Shown here: piece after piece, positions 17,563 to 28,761 of the stretch
Numbering within the stretch: the first letter of the stretch is position 1
Layout: each line of letters begins with the position of its first letter
Assembly: GCA_031315865.1 (NCBI GenBank)
Contig: JALDRJ010000002.1
Span: 3,446,001-3,510,000 of the forward strand
Reading direction: 5' to 3'
DNA length: 64,000 bases
Origin: Nitrospirales bacterium
Lineage (GTDB): Bacteria > Nitrospirota > Nitrospiria > Nitrospirales > UBA8639
The notes under the pieces: model-generated
What the model was told of the DNA's origin: nothing
What the model saw: the letters and a program-made list of their open reading frames with translations, nothing else
The model's database searches: none
Program-made: the position numbers and the translations under genes

Positions 17563-17831
17563 ATGAGCGGTTTACTTGCCTGCCCGACGATATTGCTGCA
17601 ATTCTCAAATTGGCAGCCGCTCAACTCGACGACATGGCCTCACAGACAGTTAAGGTTGGAAGCAAGACAGCTGGAGTCGTGGTTGCCGGTACAGCCGTCA
17701 CCCCCAATATACAACTGGACATCCAGCGGCCCGTGAAATTCCAATTACTGCAAAGATCGCCAGCAGGTCTCTCTTCAATAAGCTCGTCATCCTTTTGCCA
17801 GCCCTACTGATGTTACATGTATTGGCACCAT
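17563..17831 (+). pseudogene. 5' fragment of a DUF808/YedI-type membrane protein gene, split by a transposon
   Basis: ATG at 17563 gives MSGLLA, then a single-base loss shifts the frame to LPDDIAAILKLAAAQLDDMA and SKTAGVVVAGTAVTP, the recognisable N-terminus of the DUF808 (YedI) family. A second shift near 17735 leads to EIPITAKIASRSLFNKLV and ILLPALLMLHVLAPW, matching the membrane region of the family. The reading then runs straight into the inverted repeat of the Tn3-family element at 17832; the rest of the gene resumes at 21111. So the gene was dead or died both by insertion and by frameshifts. Confidence 0.85.
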
Positions 17832-17864
17832 GGGTCTGTTCACGAAAACGGAGAATAATTCCCG
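17832..17864 (+). repeat. Left terminal inverted repeat of the Tn3-family element
   Basis: 33 bp, identical to the complement of 21077-21109. The internal motif ACGGAGAATAATTCCCG is probably part of the transposase binding site. Confidence 0.93.
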
Positions 17865-17896
17865 GAAACTCAGAAAAGCCTTGAGGTTTCGCGGAG

Positions 17897-20800
17897 TTAC
17901 CCAACCAGTTCTGCCAGCTTCGAGGCTTTGGCGTGGAGCCATGTGGCCGGTAAGATACCCACAGAATCTTCGAGGCGTTTATCGGAGAAGTCATACTCCC
18001 CGAGCAGGTTAATATGTTGCCACGAGATGGGCGACCCGTGTCGGATGGCTTGCACTAACAGGTGTTGATGAGTTGGGTCAGCGGTCCCGAGCAAGCGTTT
18101 GGCTAAGTAGACATAATTCCAACAGGTCACCGCGTTTTTGATCAAACGGCGACAGCCTTCCTCGATTTCTTGTCCCTCTTTATCCACGCTCAAAAGCTCG
18201 CGTGGATGCCCCACAGATAGTGCCCGCGCAAAGCGATGCGATTGTTCGACTTTGTTGAGTTGCTGGGTAATGCGTTGTCGCAATTCGACGTCATCAAGAT
18301 ACCGGAGTAAAAAGAGCGATTTCAGAATTTGGCCAAAGGCTTTCAAGGCGCGATAGAGCCCATATTGCGAGGAGTAGGAATTGAGCCGACGAAACAGGGC
18401 GGAGGGCGTGGTGACTTTCAACTTCAAGGAGACAAGCAACCGCAAGATAGCATCCCATTGTGCGAGAATCAGGGGAACATTAATAGTGCCCGACGGCTTC
18501 ACCAGGAACGAGGGATACGCGTCATGACGGCGAAGGCCTTTAAAGGCATACAGCCGCTGGCGTTGAAAATGTTTGATCCGGGGTGCGTAGGTGAACCCGA
18601 GGAGGTGCATCACTCCAAAGACGAGTTCACTATACCCATGGGTATCCGTGGAGTGAACCTCGCTGTGCACCACGTTGTTGTGGAGGAGGCCCTCTAAGAC
18701 ATAGGCACTTTCGCGTTCGGCGGCACGAATCACCGTGGAATAGAAGAGCAGATGACGTTCGTCCATAAAACTGTAGACACTGACGCCTTGGCCTTTGCCA
18801 AAGTATTTAGAGGAGTAATTCGCGTTGAGCGATTCAGCGGGGATTTCAAACTTTTGCCCATCACTGGACGTCTGAAGGGAGTCGACCGATCGGCGATAGA
18901 TCGTGGGTAACGGTAAGCGATCAATCATCTGGGGAATGCGATCATTCGCAGCTTGCAGATTGGTAGGGGTAAAGTACCAATTGACCGCATGTTCGACCTG
19001 GGTTTCTTGAACATGGCGGAATATGCGGGCCAGTTTCCGTATGCCGATTCCGCACCCTACCCCCAACAAACCGGCTAAAAATGTTTGTACGGGTGGGCGG
19101 GCCACGGTCGGATGGTGTTGCCCATGGGTAAATTCAGCGAGGAAGTGGGTGAGCTGATTCACGGTTGCAAGGATTTCTGTTAACGCAATGTACTGGCGAC
19201 CTGGGAAGAACGTGGCCAACGTCTCGGTGTGGTCCCGCCGTTGCGGTGGCGTCCGAACGAGTAACGTCTCATCCGATTTGGATTGAACAAAGGGATTGCT
19301 GCGCGCCTCCAGCCGGGCATTGGTTGTAACGTATTGCTGGTGAAGGTCGACTTCTAACTGCTGTAACATGTTGTGAGGATCAGCCAGGCGCTCAAGATCA
19401 GCGAGATGAACGTAATGTGTCCGACGAGTCTGCCATTGTTCGCGCTCAAGCAGATACCCTTCCAGTGCCCGATACTTATAGGATTGTTCGAGATACACAG
19501 TGCCGGCTTTGAGTCCCTGGGCCACGTGCCCAAAGAGTAAGGCCTTATACAACGACACCCGAAAAGGTTGGGTCGCGGAACTCACCGCTTTGCGTTCGGC
19601 GGCCGTGAGAAAGTGTTGTGGCGCATCTGAGCCCACCGTGCCTTGGTGGTCTTGCACGTACCGTATCGCGGTCCAAGGCGTGATCCGTCCCTGCCCACGC
19701 CAGGCTTTTGAGAATCGGCATTAACCGAAATTGGAGGCGAAGGGATCGTCGTTCAAGTGTCTGATCATACGTGGCGTGTTTCTGGGTGTCTTCCACGCTG
19801 CTCTTCAACGGCGTCATGGCCTGGGTGAGTTCCTGCTGGGAGGTCTGCTGTGTCACAAACAGTTGTTGAATCTGTTGCACCTTTTCATCGCTGGTGAGCG
19901 TGGAGGACTCCACAATACGTTGGATGGCCTTAAAGGCCGTGAGGACATTCGTCTCCAGGAGCGTGAGGAGAGCTGTTAGGCTCATCGCGTGGGTGTCTCG
20001 TGTGGCATAGTATTGGGCCATATGCTCACGGCGGACACTATTCATCATGGACGAGAAGACCTGTAAAAAGACATCGGCCAGATTGTCTTGTAAGCGAGCG
20101 TAGTGATGTACCACAAACGCGAGGAGATGAAGCACCCGATCGTGTTCGGGACGGCGGATCAGATCGAAGGGGGCGAGGTTAAGCGTCAGTTGGGCGTAAG
20201 AGACGATACCGGCTTGAGGAATCTGCAGTTGGTGGAGCAGAGGTTTCGTCTGTTCATAGATCATTCGAACGAAGGTCAGGTCCTCAAGGCGGGCACGCAC
20301 TTTAGCGAGCTTGGTTGATTGCGAGAGTCGTTTGAGTTGCGTCAGGCGATACTGGATCCCTCGTTGAGGCTGAGGTGGGGCCACGATCAGGGTGAGTAAG
20401 CTTTCCCGAAGCAATGGACTGATATGCTCTCCAACTTGACGGGCAAGTGTTTGACGATGTCGAGTGAGGGCGGTGGCGACAATCGGGCTGAGTACAGCAG
20501 AACGGGGGACGGCAATCCGTGCCGTGACTAACCATTCGACCAAGCGAAAAAAGATCTGTCGAGGCTCCCAATAGAGTTGAGCCAGGGTTTGGGCCTCGGG
20601 TTGGAGGAGCCGGAGAATCGCTCGATTCCATGCACGAAACTGACAAAGTCGGAGGATGCGCTGGCGATGTCGTGCTTGTGTTTCGTGTGCGTACGTGTGT
20701 GGGTGGATGAGTTTCAGGGAAACGCCTAACTCTTGGGAGACATAGCGAATGTCAGTCGGACGAAACTGGGAAGCGGTGAAAAACCGAGAGGTGGCGAGAA

Positions 20801-20975
20801 AATAGCCATAGGCCAACAGAAAATAGACTTGATTGGTTGGCGTTTTGAGGCGCTTCAATGCGCGAATAACTGGTAAGGATGGCTCAAAATACTGCTGCTG
20901 TTGAGCCAAGGTAAAAAGCGGTGGGCTATCAAACTCCTCGCATTCAACTGCACTCAGAATATCCATTCTTGGCAT
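17897..20975 (-). pseudogene. Tn3-family transposase, frameshifted
   Basis: The gene starts at ATG 20975 behind a strong AAAGGAGG and runs to the stop at 17897, about 1,020 codons, the normal Tn3 TnpA length. The N-terminal part (DUF4158-like DNA-binding region) is open until about 19690; there a one-base shift breaks the frame, and the second frame restores RYVQDHQGTVGSDA and continues to the end. The catalytic DDE residues are recognisable: SSDGQKF, HSTDTHGYSE and the Glu in KVEQSHRF. The shift should abolish a full-length product, so the element is probably immobile unless helped in trans. Confidence 0.92.
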
Positions 20976-21076
20976 CAGAACCTCCTTTGGAAAAAAGAAG
21001 GTATTCTGATGCCCTCACAGAAAAATTTCGAGTGGAGAGGGAACACAACTGCGCTGGCAAGTTATCCACAGTGAGG

Positions 21077-21110
21077 CGGGAATTATTCTCCGTTTTCGTG
21101 AACAGACCCC
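21077..21110 (-). repeat. Right terminal inverted repeat of the Tn3-family element
   Basis: 33 bp perfect match to the left repeat plus one further outer G, giving the GGGG end typical of the Tn3 family. Confidence 0.93.
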
Positions 21111-21460
21111 ACCATGCATGATCGCACCGCGTCTCATGTTGAGTGGGGCATGCTTGGCTTTGAAGGTGCCGAGAAAACCTGGCACGCCCTCACACATCAT
21201 CACGAAAAAGGCCTGTAACAAATGACAACCTTCAAGGCTGCACCTGTTGAAGAGCAGCGCGTGAAAGGGGCGATTAAGACCAACTTCATTCTGTCTCTGA
21301 AATTATGACCATTGCGTTGACGTCTATCAGCAATGGCAGCATTCGGGAAATGGCAGGTTTGCTTGCGGTTGTCGGCATCTTGATGACGGTCTGGTCTATG
21401 GCGTGCCGCATTACTCGTCAACATTATCGAGCCAGATACTTGTCAGTATCTGGCTAGAGG
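21111..21460 (+). pseudogene. 3' fragment of the DUF808/YedI-type gene
   Basis: The continuation of the interrupted gene across the transposon. In successive frames it reads MIAPRLMLSGACLA, GFEGAEKTWHAL, EEQRVKGAIKTNFIL, EIMTIALTSIS, MAGLLAVVGILMTVWS and AALLVNIIEP, all in the right order for DUF808. At least three frameshifts and one stop (taa after EKGL) show decay beyond the insertion. A 10-bp perfect hairpin (21430-21455) lies in its 3' end. Confidence 0.8.
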
Positions 21461-21720
21461 GTATACTCCCCATTTCGAAGCCGCGTAACCATCAAATCGA
21501 GCAAACGGATTGTCTAGAAGTTTGCCATGCACAAAAACGGCATCTCGGACGTGGCCCGGCATCCCGGAAAGGCCTCTGCACATCGGGGAAAATGCCGGCC
21601 CTTATGCCCACACAAGCTAATGACATTTCCTGCTTTCAGTTCGTTCAAGTCAGAAAGCTGACCTCATTGACCTTTCGACGAACGCGAACTCCCTGGAGTC
21701 GGTGACACGCTGAATGAGGG

Positions 21721-22839
21721 CTAGCCAGCTTTACGACCGGAAGTCGCGCGTGCCTTTGGACGTCCGTCGCATTCAACCGAAGGATCGTCTTGGACTGCAG
21801 TCCCGGCCTTGACCACTCCACCAAAATCCGCACCGACACCAAATCCGGGAGTGATCGTGAACCCTTGAAAGACATTATCATAATTGAACCAAAGGCCAAT
21901 CCCGAGCGAAGGGCCTTTCTTAAGAGAAGCTGCTCCAACATAGGCTAAAGCGAGATCATCCACTCCAAACTCAACCCCCCAAGAGTCCCCACCAATTTTA
22001 TTGTTCTGACAAACCCAGAACCCCACATCAATTGCCCCTCCCGCAGCAAGGCCAGGGCCAACGCCATAGTCGCCGGTCGCATAGGCATAAGCGGGCCGCT
22101 CCCCTTTGAGATCGATCGCTGCTCCAGCGCCGCCTGAGGTACCGACAAATAGAAACTTGCCACCCACCGACGCTCCTACGGTGAGCGTCCGTAACAAATA
22201 ACCATCCGGCATTTGCGTCTTCCCGACTTCCGACGCGTTCACGACTTTTGCCACAGAAGTCTTGTCTTCAGCATTCAACCTATTCCGGACTTTTTGGTTA
22301 TTCGCTACCCGAGTTGCAAACGCAACTTTTGAGGCGACAAACCCACCTATTTTCTTCAGTTTTTGCGCTGCAATCAGATGACGCTTAGCATCTGCATTCG
22401 GGACACATTTTCCTTTGAGGAAATCTTCGACCAAGCCCTTATCGCAGGATGGGATTCGTTCTGACAGTTTGCAGGGTTTTTGGTAACGCTTGCCACATTT
22501 GAACTTGTTGCCTAGATCGGCTTGAGTTGTGCACCGATTGGACGGGAAGTGCTCCACCAGCCCCTTATCGCACGACGGGATGCGTTCCCAAATTTTGCAC
22601 GGCTTTTGGTTACGCTTGCCACATTTGAATTTTTGGCCAGGAGCAACTTTGGCGACACACCGATTGATCTTAAAATTCTCTACCAATCCCTTGTTACAAG
22701 ACGGTATCCGTTCCCAAATTTTGCAAGGCCGTTGATTTGTCCCACCGCAATTTCCCGCATGGGCTGAAGGAGAAGACACGATTCCCATACCAAGAAAGAC
22801 TGCTGTGAAAAGTAAAATTTTAGAAAGACAAATTTTCAT
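21721..22839 (-). CDS. Secreted protein with three Cys-rich tandem repeats and a Gly-rich beta domain
   Basis: 372 aa; AAGGAG lies 7 nt before the ATG at 22839. A signal peptide ends near SAHA. Residues about 31-145 hold three copies of a roughly 40-residue unit, C-G-x4-(Q/R)-x-P-C-K-(I/L)-x-E-R-I-P-S-C-(N/D)-K-G-L-V-E-x-F-x5-C, each with four cysteines likely to form two disulfides. A helical linker is followed (from about 210) by a Gly/Ala-rich beta region (GASVGGKFLFVG; GVGPGLAAGGAIDVGFW). I know no family with this combination. It sits between two mobile-element scars, which suggests acquisition, but its frame is intact and it has a good ribosome binding site. Confidence 0.75.
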   Translation of the reverse strand: MKICLSKILLFTAVFLGMGIVSSPSAHAGNCGGTNQRPCKIWERIPSCNKGLVENFKINRCVAKVAPGQKFKCGKRNQKPCKIWERIPSCDKGLVEHFPSNRCTTQADLGNKFKCGKRYQKPCKLSERIPSCDKGLVEDFLKGKCVPNADAKRHLIAAQKLKKIGGFVASKVAFATRVANNQKVRNRLNAEDKTSVAKVVNASEVGKTQMPDGYLLRTLTVGASVGGKFLFVGTSGGAGAAIDLKGERPAYAYATGDYGVGPGLAAGGAIDVGFWVCQNNKIGGDSWGVEFGVDDLALAYVGAASLKKGPSLGIGLWFNYDNVFQGFTITPGFGVGADFGGVVKAGTAVQDDPSVECDGRPKARATSGRKAG

Positions 22840-23144
22840 TACTGATACTCCTTCTGCCGTAGAACATTATACCTATGAAAACGAGTGTTATTGGGCTAGG
22901 AAAATCCAGTTTAGAGACATTGACCTCGAACCACAACCAAAATAGAAAGGAATGGCATCGAGTGATTATTGAGTTGAGTCGGGTTCACTTTCCTGAGGGT
23001 TCAAACGCATTGAAAAAATCAGGAGCAATAGACAAGACAAGAAAACCTAACACCGGGAAGGGTCGGGGTTGATTGAAGGGCGCATCAATTTAATCTTGAT
23101 GACTAGGACAATACTGATCTTCTCCCACAGGATCGGATAGGAAG
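22840..23144. other. 305-bp region between the Cys-repeat gene and the IS3 remnant
   Basis: A 65-codon frame (22875-23072, plus strand) has no ribosome binding site and no similarity that I recognise; I do not call it. The region also has to contain the promoter of the minus-strand Cys-repeat gene. Confidence 0.4.
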
Positions 23145-23697
23145 TTAAGCTACCCGCTCAAAGATCATCGGAATTTCATCGCCAATTGCCGAATGCCTTT
23201 TCTGTCGATTGTTACAGGGTTCAATGTATTCAACGATATTGACTTGAGCTTAACGCCGCGTGCCATACCGCTCTCGGTGAATCAGTTTGTCTTTCAGTGT
23301 GTACAAGAAGCGCTCCGTCACCGCGTTATCATAACAGGTGGCTTTGCGCCCCATGCTGCAGTAAAGCGGCATTGCTTCTGCATAATTGTTGATAGCCCGT
23401 TGAACAATACTGGCTCCCCTGACCAGAGTGGACGATGTTGTTCTTCGGGAACTGACGATGCAACACGGTTATGGTCAGAGCCCCACTCACCAGGTGCTGT
23501 GTCATGCGACAGTTTATGGCCCAGCCCACAATGGCGCGCGCGTACCGGTCCAACACCACGGCCAGATACAACCATCCTTCAGCGGTCCACACGTAGGTGA
23601 TATCCGTGGTCAATTTCTTGGGAGTGCCGGCGTGAAAGTCCTGCTTGAGCAGATCGGAGGCCACCGGCTTCGAGTGCTGCGAATCCGTCGTAATTAT
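23145..23697 (-). pseudogene. IS3-family orfB (DDE transposase) remnant
   Basis: Only the C-terminal two thirds of an IS3-type integrase-core transposase remain. In order they read TTDSQHSKPVASDLLKQDF, TDITYVWTAEGWLYLAVVLD, SGQGSQYCSTGYQQL, then in other frames CYDNAVTERFFYTLKDKLIH and VEYIEPCNNRQKRHSAIGDE, ending at a TAA at 23145-23147. At least two frameshifts are present. The upstream part of orfB and orfA are missing because an IS200-like element abuts at 23698. Confidence 0.85.
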
Positions 23698-24062
23698 AGA
23701 GTACCACGCCCTTACGGACGTGGTACTCTCAAAATTCAAGCTGCGCTTGTCCGGTGCCCTGCTTGCCTTGATCATGAATATACCGCTGGATGATGGCCTC
23801 ATTAATGCCTACCGTTGACACGAAAAATCCTTAGCTCCAGACCACCCCCATCCCAATAGACTTCCTGCAACCTCATCTGAAGATAAACTGCCACGCCCTT
23901 CCCCAGGATTTTTCGTCGATACCGCATCACCCAGACAATATGATATGGGGTCTTGTAGACCCTGTGGGCAGCCTTCTGAAGTTTCATCACCGCCCACTAT
24001 ACCGCAGGACACCGGATCTGGCTCTTCTCCCCGCCCTTCCGGACGGGGAGTTTTCGCTGAAT
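23698..24062 (-). mobile_element. Internally deleted IS200/IS605-like element (MITE-like)
   Basis: A short minus-strand unit keeps both ends of an IS200-type element. The right-end hairpin is at 23698-23729 (11-bp stem AGAGTACCACG) and the left-end hairpin at 24027-24050 (7-bp stem CTCCCCG); the loops CCCTTACGGA and CCCTTCCGGA differ by one base. Between them is a shrunken Y1-transposase gene. The left end directly abuts the ligA copy at 24063 and the right end abuts the IS3 remnant. With the ends kept and the gene deleted, it could be moved only by a transposase supplied in trans. Outer boundaries are approximate. Confidence 0.75.
23729..23990 (-). pseudogene. Truncated IS200-type TnpA (Y1 transposase)
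   Basis: Starts at ATG 23990 with KTPYHIVWVMRYRRKIL, the conserved N-terminus of IS200 TnpA. After about 45 residues the central part, including the HUH and catalytic Tyr region, is missing. In another frame the C-terminus resumes as FFVSTVGINEAIIQRYIHDQ and ends at the TGA at 23729-23731. Deletion plus frameshift make it non-functional. Confidence 0.85.
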
Positions 24063-24716
24063 TAATGCCCCATAGTACTTCGCTAACACCTGCGCGATAT
24101 GCGACCCGACATTTCGAATTCCCAATCCATAAATAAACCGAGCCAACGGGGCTTGCTTGCTCTGTTCAATCTCTTCCAACAACTGTGTAGCCGATTTATC
24201 CGCGAATCCTTCGAGATCCAACAGCTGCGCTTTCGTTAATGTATAAAAATCCGCCAGGTCCTTCACGAGCCCTCGATCCACGAATTGCGCAATAGTCTTT
24301 CTGCCAAGACCCTCGATATTCAACGCCCCCTTTGAAGCATAAAGCTCAAGTGCGCCTTTAAGTTGCGCAAGACAAACCGTGTGTCCTGTGCAGTAGAGCA
24401 CCGGCCCCTCCTGCATGGTTCGTGAATGACAGACCGGGCATTCAGTGGGCGGTGTAAACGGTTGTGAACGGACTTCCCCAGGCACTTCGATGCGTTCTAC
24501 GACATCGGGAATTACATCCCCTGCCCGTTCAACTTTGACTGTATCGCCGGGACGAACATCCTTCCTGGCCACTTCGTCTACATTATGCAATGAAGCACGG
24601 CTGACCGTGACGCCACCAATCTCTACAGGATTGAGCAGGGCGATGGGAGTCAGCGCTCCGGTTCGCCCGACCGACACCATAATATGGTGCACTTTCGTGA
24701 TTTCTTTGCGAGGAGG
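24063..24716 (-). pseudogene. Internal fragment of ligA (duplicate of 26930-27583)
   Basis: 24063-24704 is identical, base for base, to 26930-27571 in the intact ligA. It encodes residues about 325-541: the OB-fold part, the zinc finger (CPVCHSRTM...) and the helix-hairpin-helix region, with neither the adenylation domain nor BRCT. Over the next 12 bases the two copies still match at 10 positions, and both differences are synonymous in the ligase frame (PPRKE). The fragment ends exactly where the IS200-like element begins. It cannot make a working ligase. Confidence 0.95.
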
Positions 24717-24850
24717 TTGGGATTGTACTGTTTATACACGATGTGGGAGGATGAGGTCATTTTTTTCAACACAGTTTGCCCCACCAGGGAGGGTTATGGA
24801 AGGCGTGCTGTATTCATTTCTTTATTCATATTCTAAGGAGCTACAAGCAA

Positions 24851-26341
24851 ATGGTTCGTTCACTAACACTATCCCGCACATCCCTTTGCATCCCTGCGTT
24901 ACTGGGGTTAACCACTTTGCCATTGAGCGCAATGGCTGCGGCTCCCAAAGAGTGCCCACCCGGACTCGAAGCAGATGCACCAATCATCGCTCAGTCCATT
25001 GAACAGGCCGACATTAACAGCGGCGTGTTCAGCTTCAAAGAGGTCAACGAACACGGTAAGGCGCTATTCATTGCCAGGTTCAATCGCTGCGACGGGTCAG
25101 GTCGTCCAGAGACCACCGGCGGCGGCGACAAGCGGAACATACCGATCTTCTCAGAAGATGGCGAGACGATTTCTGAGGGACAAGTCAAGAAGTTGCGCAC
25201 CTCGGCCCCGGATTCTGATGCCTGCGCTGGCTGCCATAATCAACCGGAAATCGGTGGTGCGGGTGACTTTGTCGCCAACGTGCTTGTGCTAGCACAGACA
25301 CTGGATCCGGTCACGCTGTCGGTAAGCCCCTCCAAGAGCAACAGCCGCAACACACTGGGCATGCACGGTTCAGGTGGCATTGAAATGCTAGCTCGCGAAA
25401 TGACTACGGACCTGCAAGCCCATGCCGCCGGTCTTCCTGATGGCACACACACGATCAGTTCCAAAGGTGTCAACTTCCAAATCAAGGTAAACGGCGGCGC
25501 TGTAGTAGCCACCGACGGTGGCGTCGATACGGACTTGATCATCAAGCCGTTCCACCAGGTGGGTAAAGTGACTTCATTGCGTGAATTCTCCATTAACGCT
25601 ATGAACCATCACCACGGTATGCAGGCAGAAGAACGTTTCGACCTGAATCCAGACAAGAACTATAATCCCGACTATGACGCCGACGGCACGGAGCGCGAGC
25701 TAACCCTCGGTGACCTCACAACGATCTCCATCTGGCAGGCCCAGCTGGATGCGCCGCAGCAAGTTATGCCTAAGAAAAATACTGATCGCAACCTGGCCGA
25801 ACAAGGGGAAAAGGTGTTCGATGACATCGGTTGTAACTCCTGCCACAAACCGAAAATGGTGCTACACACCCGCACCTTTGTCGAGCCCAACCCGTTTAAC
25901 CCACCAGGCACCTGCAACAATCAAGCACCTAACTTCAAGGACGCGTGTCCTCCGATTTCTTTCGACCTCACGAAAAAGGCTGGGTTTAAAGAAGACGCCA
26001 AAGGCACCATCATCGTGCGCGCCTACACCGACCTGAAGCGCCACAACCTGTGTGACGCGGACATCAATTTCTTCTGCAACGAACTGCTGGCACAGGGGCG
26101 TGAAGATGCCATCGATGGCACTCCTGGCACATATTTTTTCCTTACCCGTAAGCTGTGGGACGTTGGAAACACTGCGCCTTACGGTCACCGCGGTGACGTC
26201 AGCACTATCACCGAAGCCATTCTGTTCCATGGCGGGGAAGGACGAGCCTCTCGTGACGCCTTCATAGCAAGGTCTATTGAGGATCAGAAGTCCTTGGTAA
26301 TGTTCCTGAAAACTCTTCAGGTTGTACCGGATGCAATGTGA
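24851..26341 (+). CDS. Di-haem oxidoreductase (DHOR, DUF1111-type), periplasmic
   Basis: 496 aa. I chose the ATG at 24851 because AAGGAG lies 10 nt upstream and a signal peptide (ending near SAMAAA) follows. Two c-type haem motifs are present: CAGCH at 125-129 and CNSCH at 328-332. The C-terminal TRKLWDVGNTAPYGHRGD and TITEAILFHGGEG blocks are typical of the DHOR/thiol-oxidoreductase-like family related to MauG and di-haem peroxidases. It probably transfers electrons or oxidises an unknown periplasmic substrate. It lies alone between a ligA fragment and ligA, opposite in direction to both, with its own terminator, and looks like inserted cargo. Confidence 0.88.
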   Translation: MVRSLTLSRTSLCIPALLGLTTLPLSAMAAAPKECPPGLEADAPIIAQSIEQADINSGVFSFKEVNEHGKALFIARFNRCDGSGRPETTGGGDKRNIPIFSEDGETISEGQVKKLRTSAPDSDACAGCHNQPEIGGAGDFVANVLVLAQTLDPVTLSVSPSKSNSRNTLGMHGSGGIEMLAREMTTDLQAHAAGLPDGTHTISSKGVNFQIKVNGGAVVATDGGVDTDLIIKPFHQVGKVTSLREFSINAMNHHHGMQAEERFDLNPDKNYNPDYDADGTERELTLGDLTTISIWQAQLDAPQQVMPKKNTDRNLAEQGEKVFDDIGCNSCHKPKMVLHTRTFVEPNPFNPPGTCNNQAPNFKDACPPISFDLTKKAGFKEDAKGTIIVRAYTDLKRHNLCDADINFFCNELLAQGREDAIDGTPGTYFFLTRKLWDVGNTAPYGHRGDVSTITEAILFHGGEGRASRDAFIARSIEDQKSLVMFLKTLQVVPDAM

Positions 26342-26382
26342 AAACGATCGGGATTCCCCTCCCTGCATCGCCTCGCCTTCAG

Positions 26383-26420
26383 AACGAGCCCGTGGCCATC
26401 GTGTCATGGGCTCGTTTTTT
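26383..26420 (+). terminator. Intrinsic terminator of the di-haem oxidoreductase gene
   Basis: A 9-bp perfect stem (AACGAGCCC with GGGCTCGTT), a 16-nt loop and a run of T at 26415-26420 lie 42 bp after the stop codon. Confidence 0.85.
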
Positions 26421-26518
26421 GCCTGGTGATTTCTCTAAAAATGGATCAATCAAGCAGAGTGTGACAGCAATGCAACTCGATGCGAATTCCGAAAGGGGCT
26501 TCTTACCCATCTTCGGAC

Positions 26519-28582
<2,064 letters not shown>

Positions 28583-28761
28583 TTACATGGCTGGCAATTT
28601 TGCATCAGCCCAGTAACTGAAGTAGTTTTCTGAATCCACAATCATGCGCCGAATGATACTTCGGTCTGAAGATGATATCGGATATGTCACCTTCTGCCGG
28701 AACCTAGATATTGATTCCATATGGCAAGGTATCAGACCTTAAAAAGGTTGTCGTATCGTCG

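Larger units (their letters stand above)
17832..21110. mobile_element. Tn3-family element carrying only a transposase
   Basis: About 3.28 kb bounded by inverted repeats that begin GGGTCTGTTCACGAAAACGG (33 identical bp at 17832-17864 and 21077-21109, with one more outer G on the right side). The flanking target duplication is ACCAT (17827-17831 and 21111-21115), or CACCAT if the extra base is counted, the size expected for the Tn3 family. The only gene is a frameshifted Tn3 transposase on the minus strand; there is no resolvase and no passenger gene. It interrupts a DUF808/YedI gene. Confidence 0.93.

Noticed and set aside
21541-21615. Imperfect GC-rich inverted repeat (GGCCCGGCAT / ATGCCGGCCC)
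   Set aside because: The arms differ, the spacer is long, and no element or gene boundary coincides with it.
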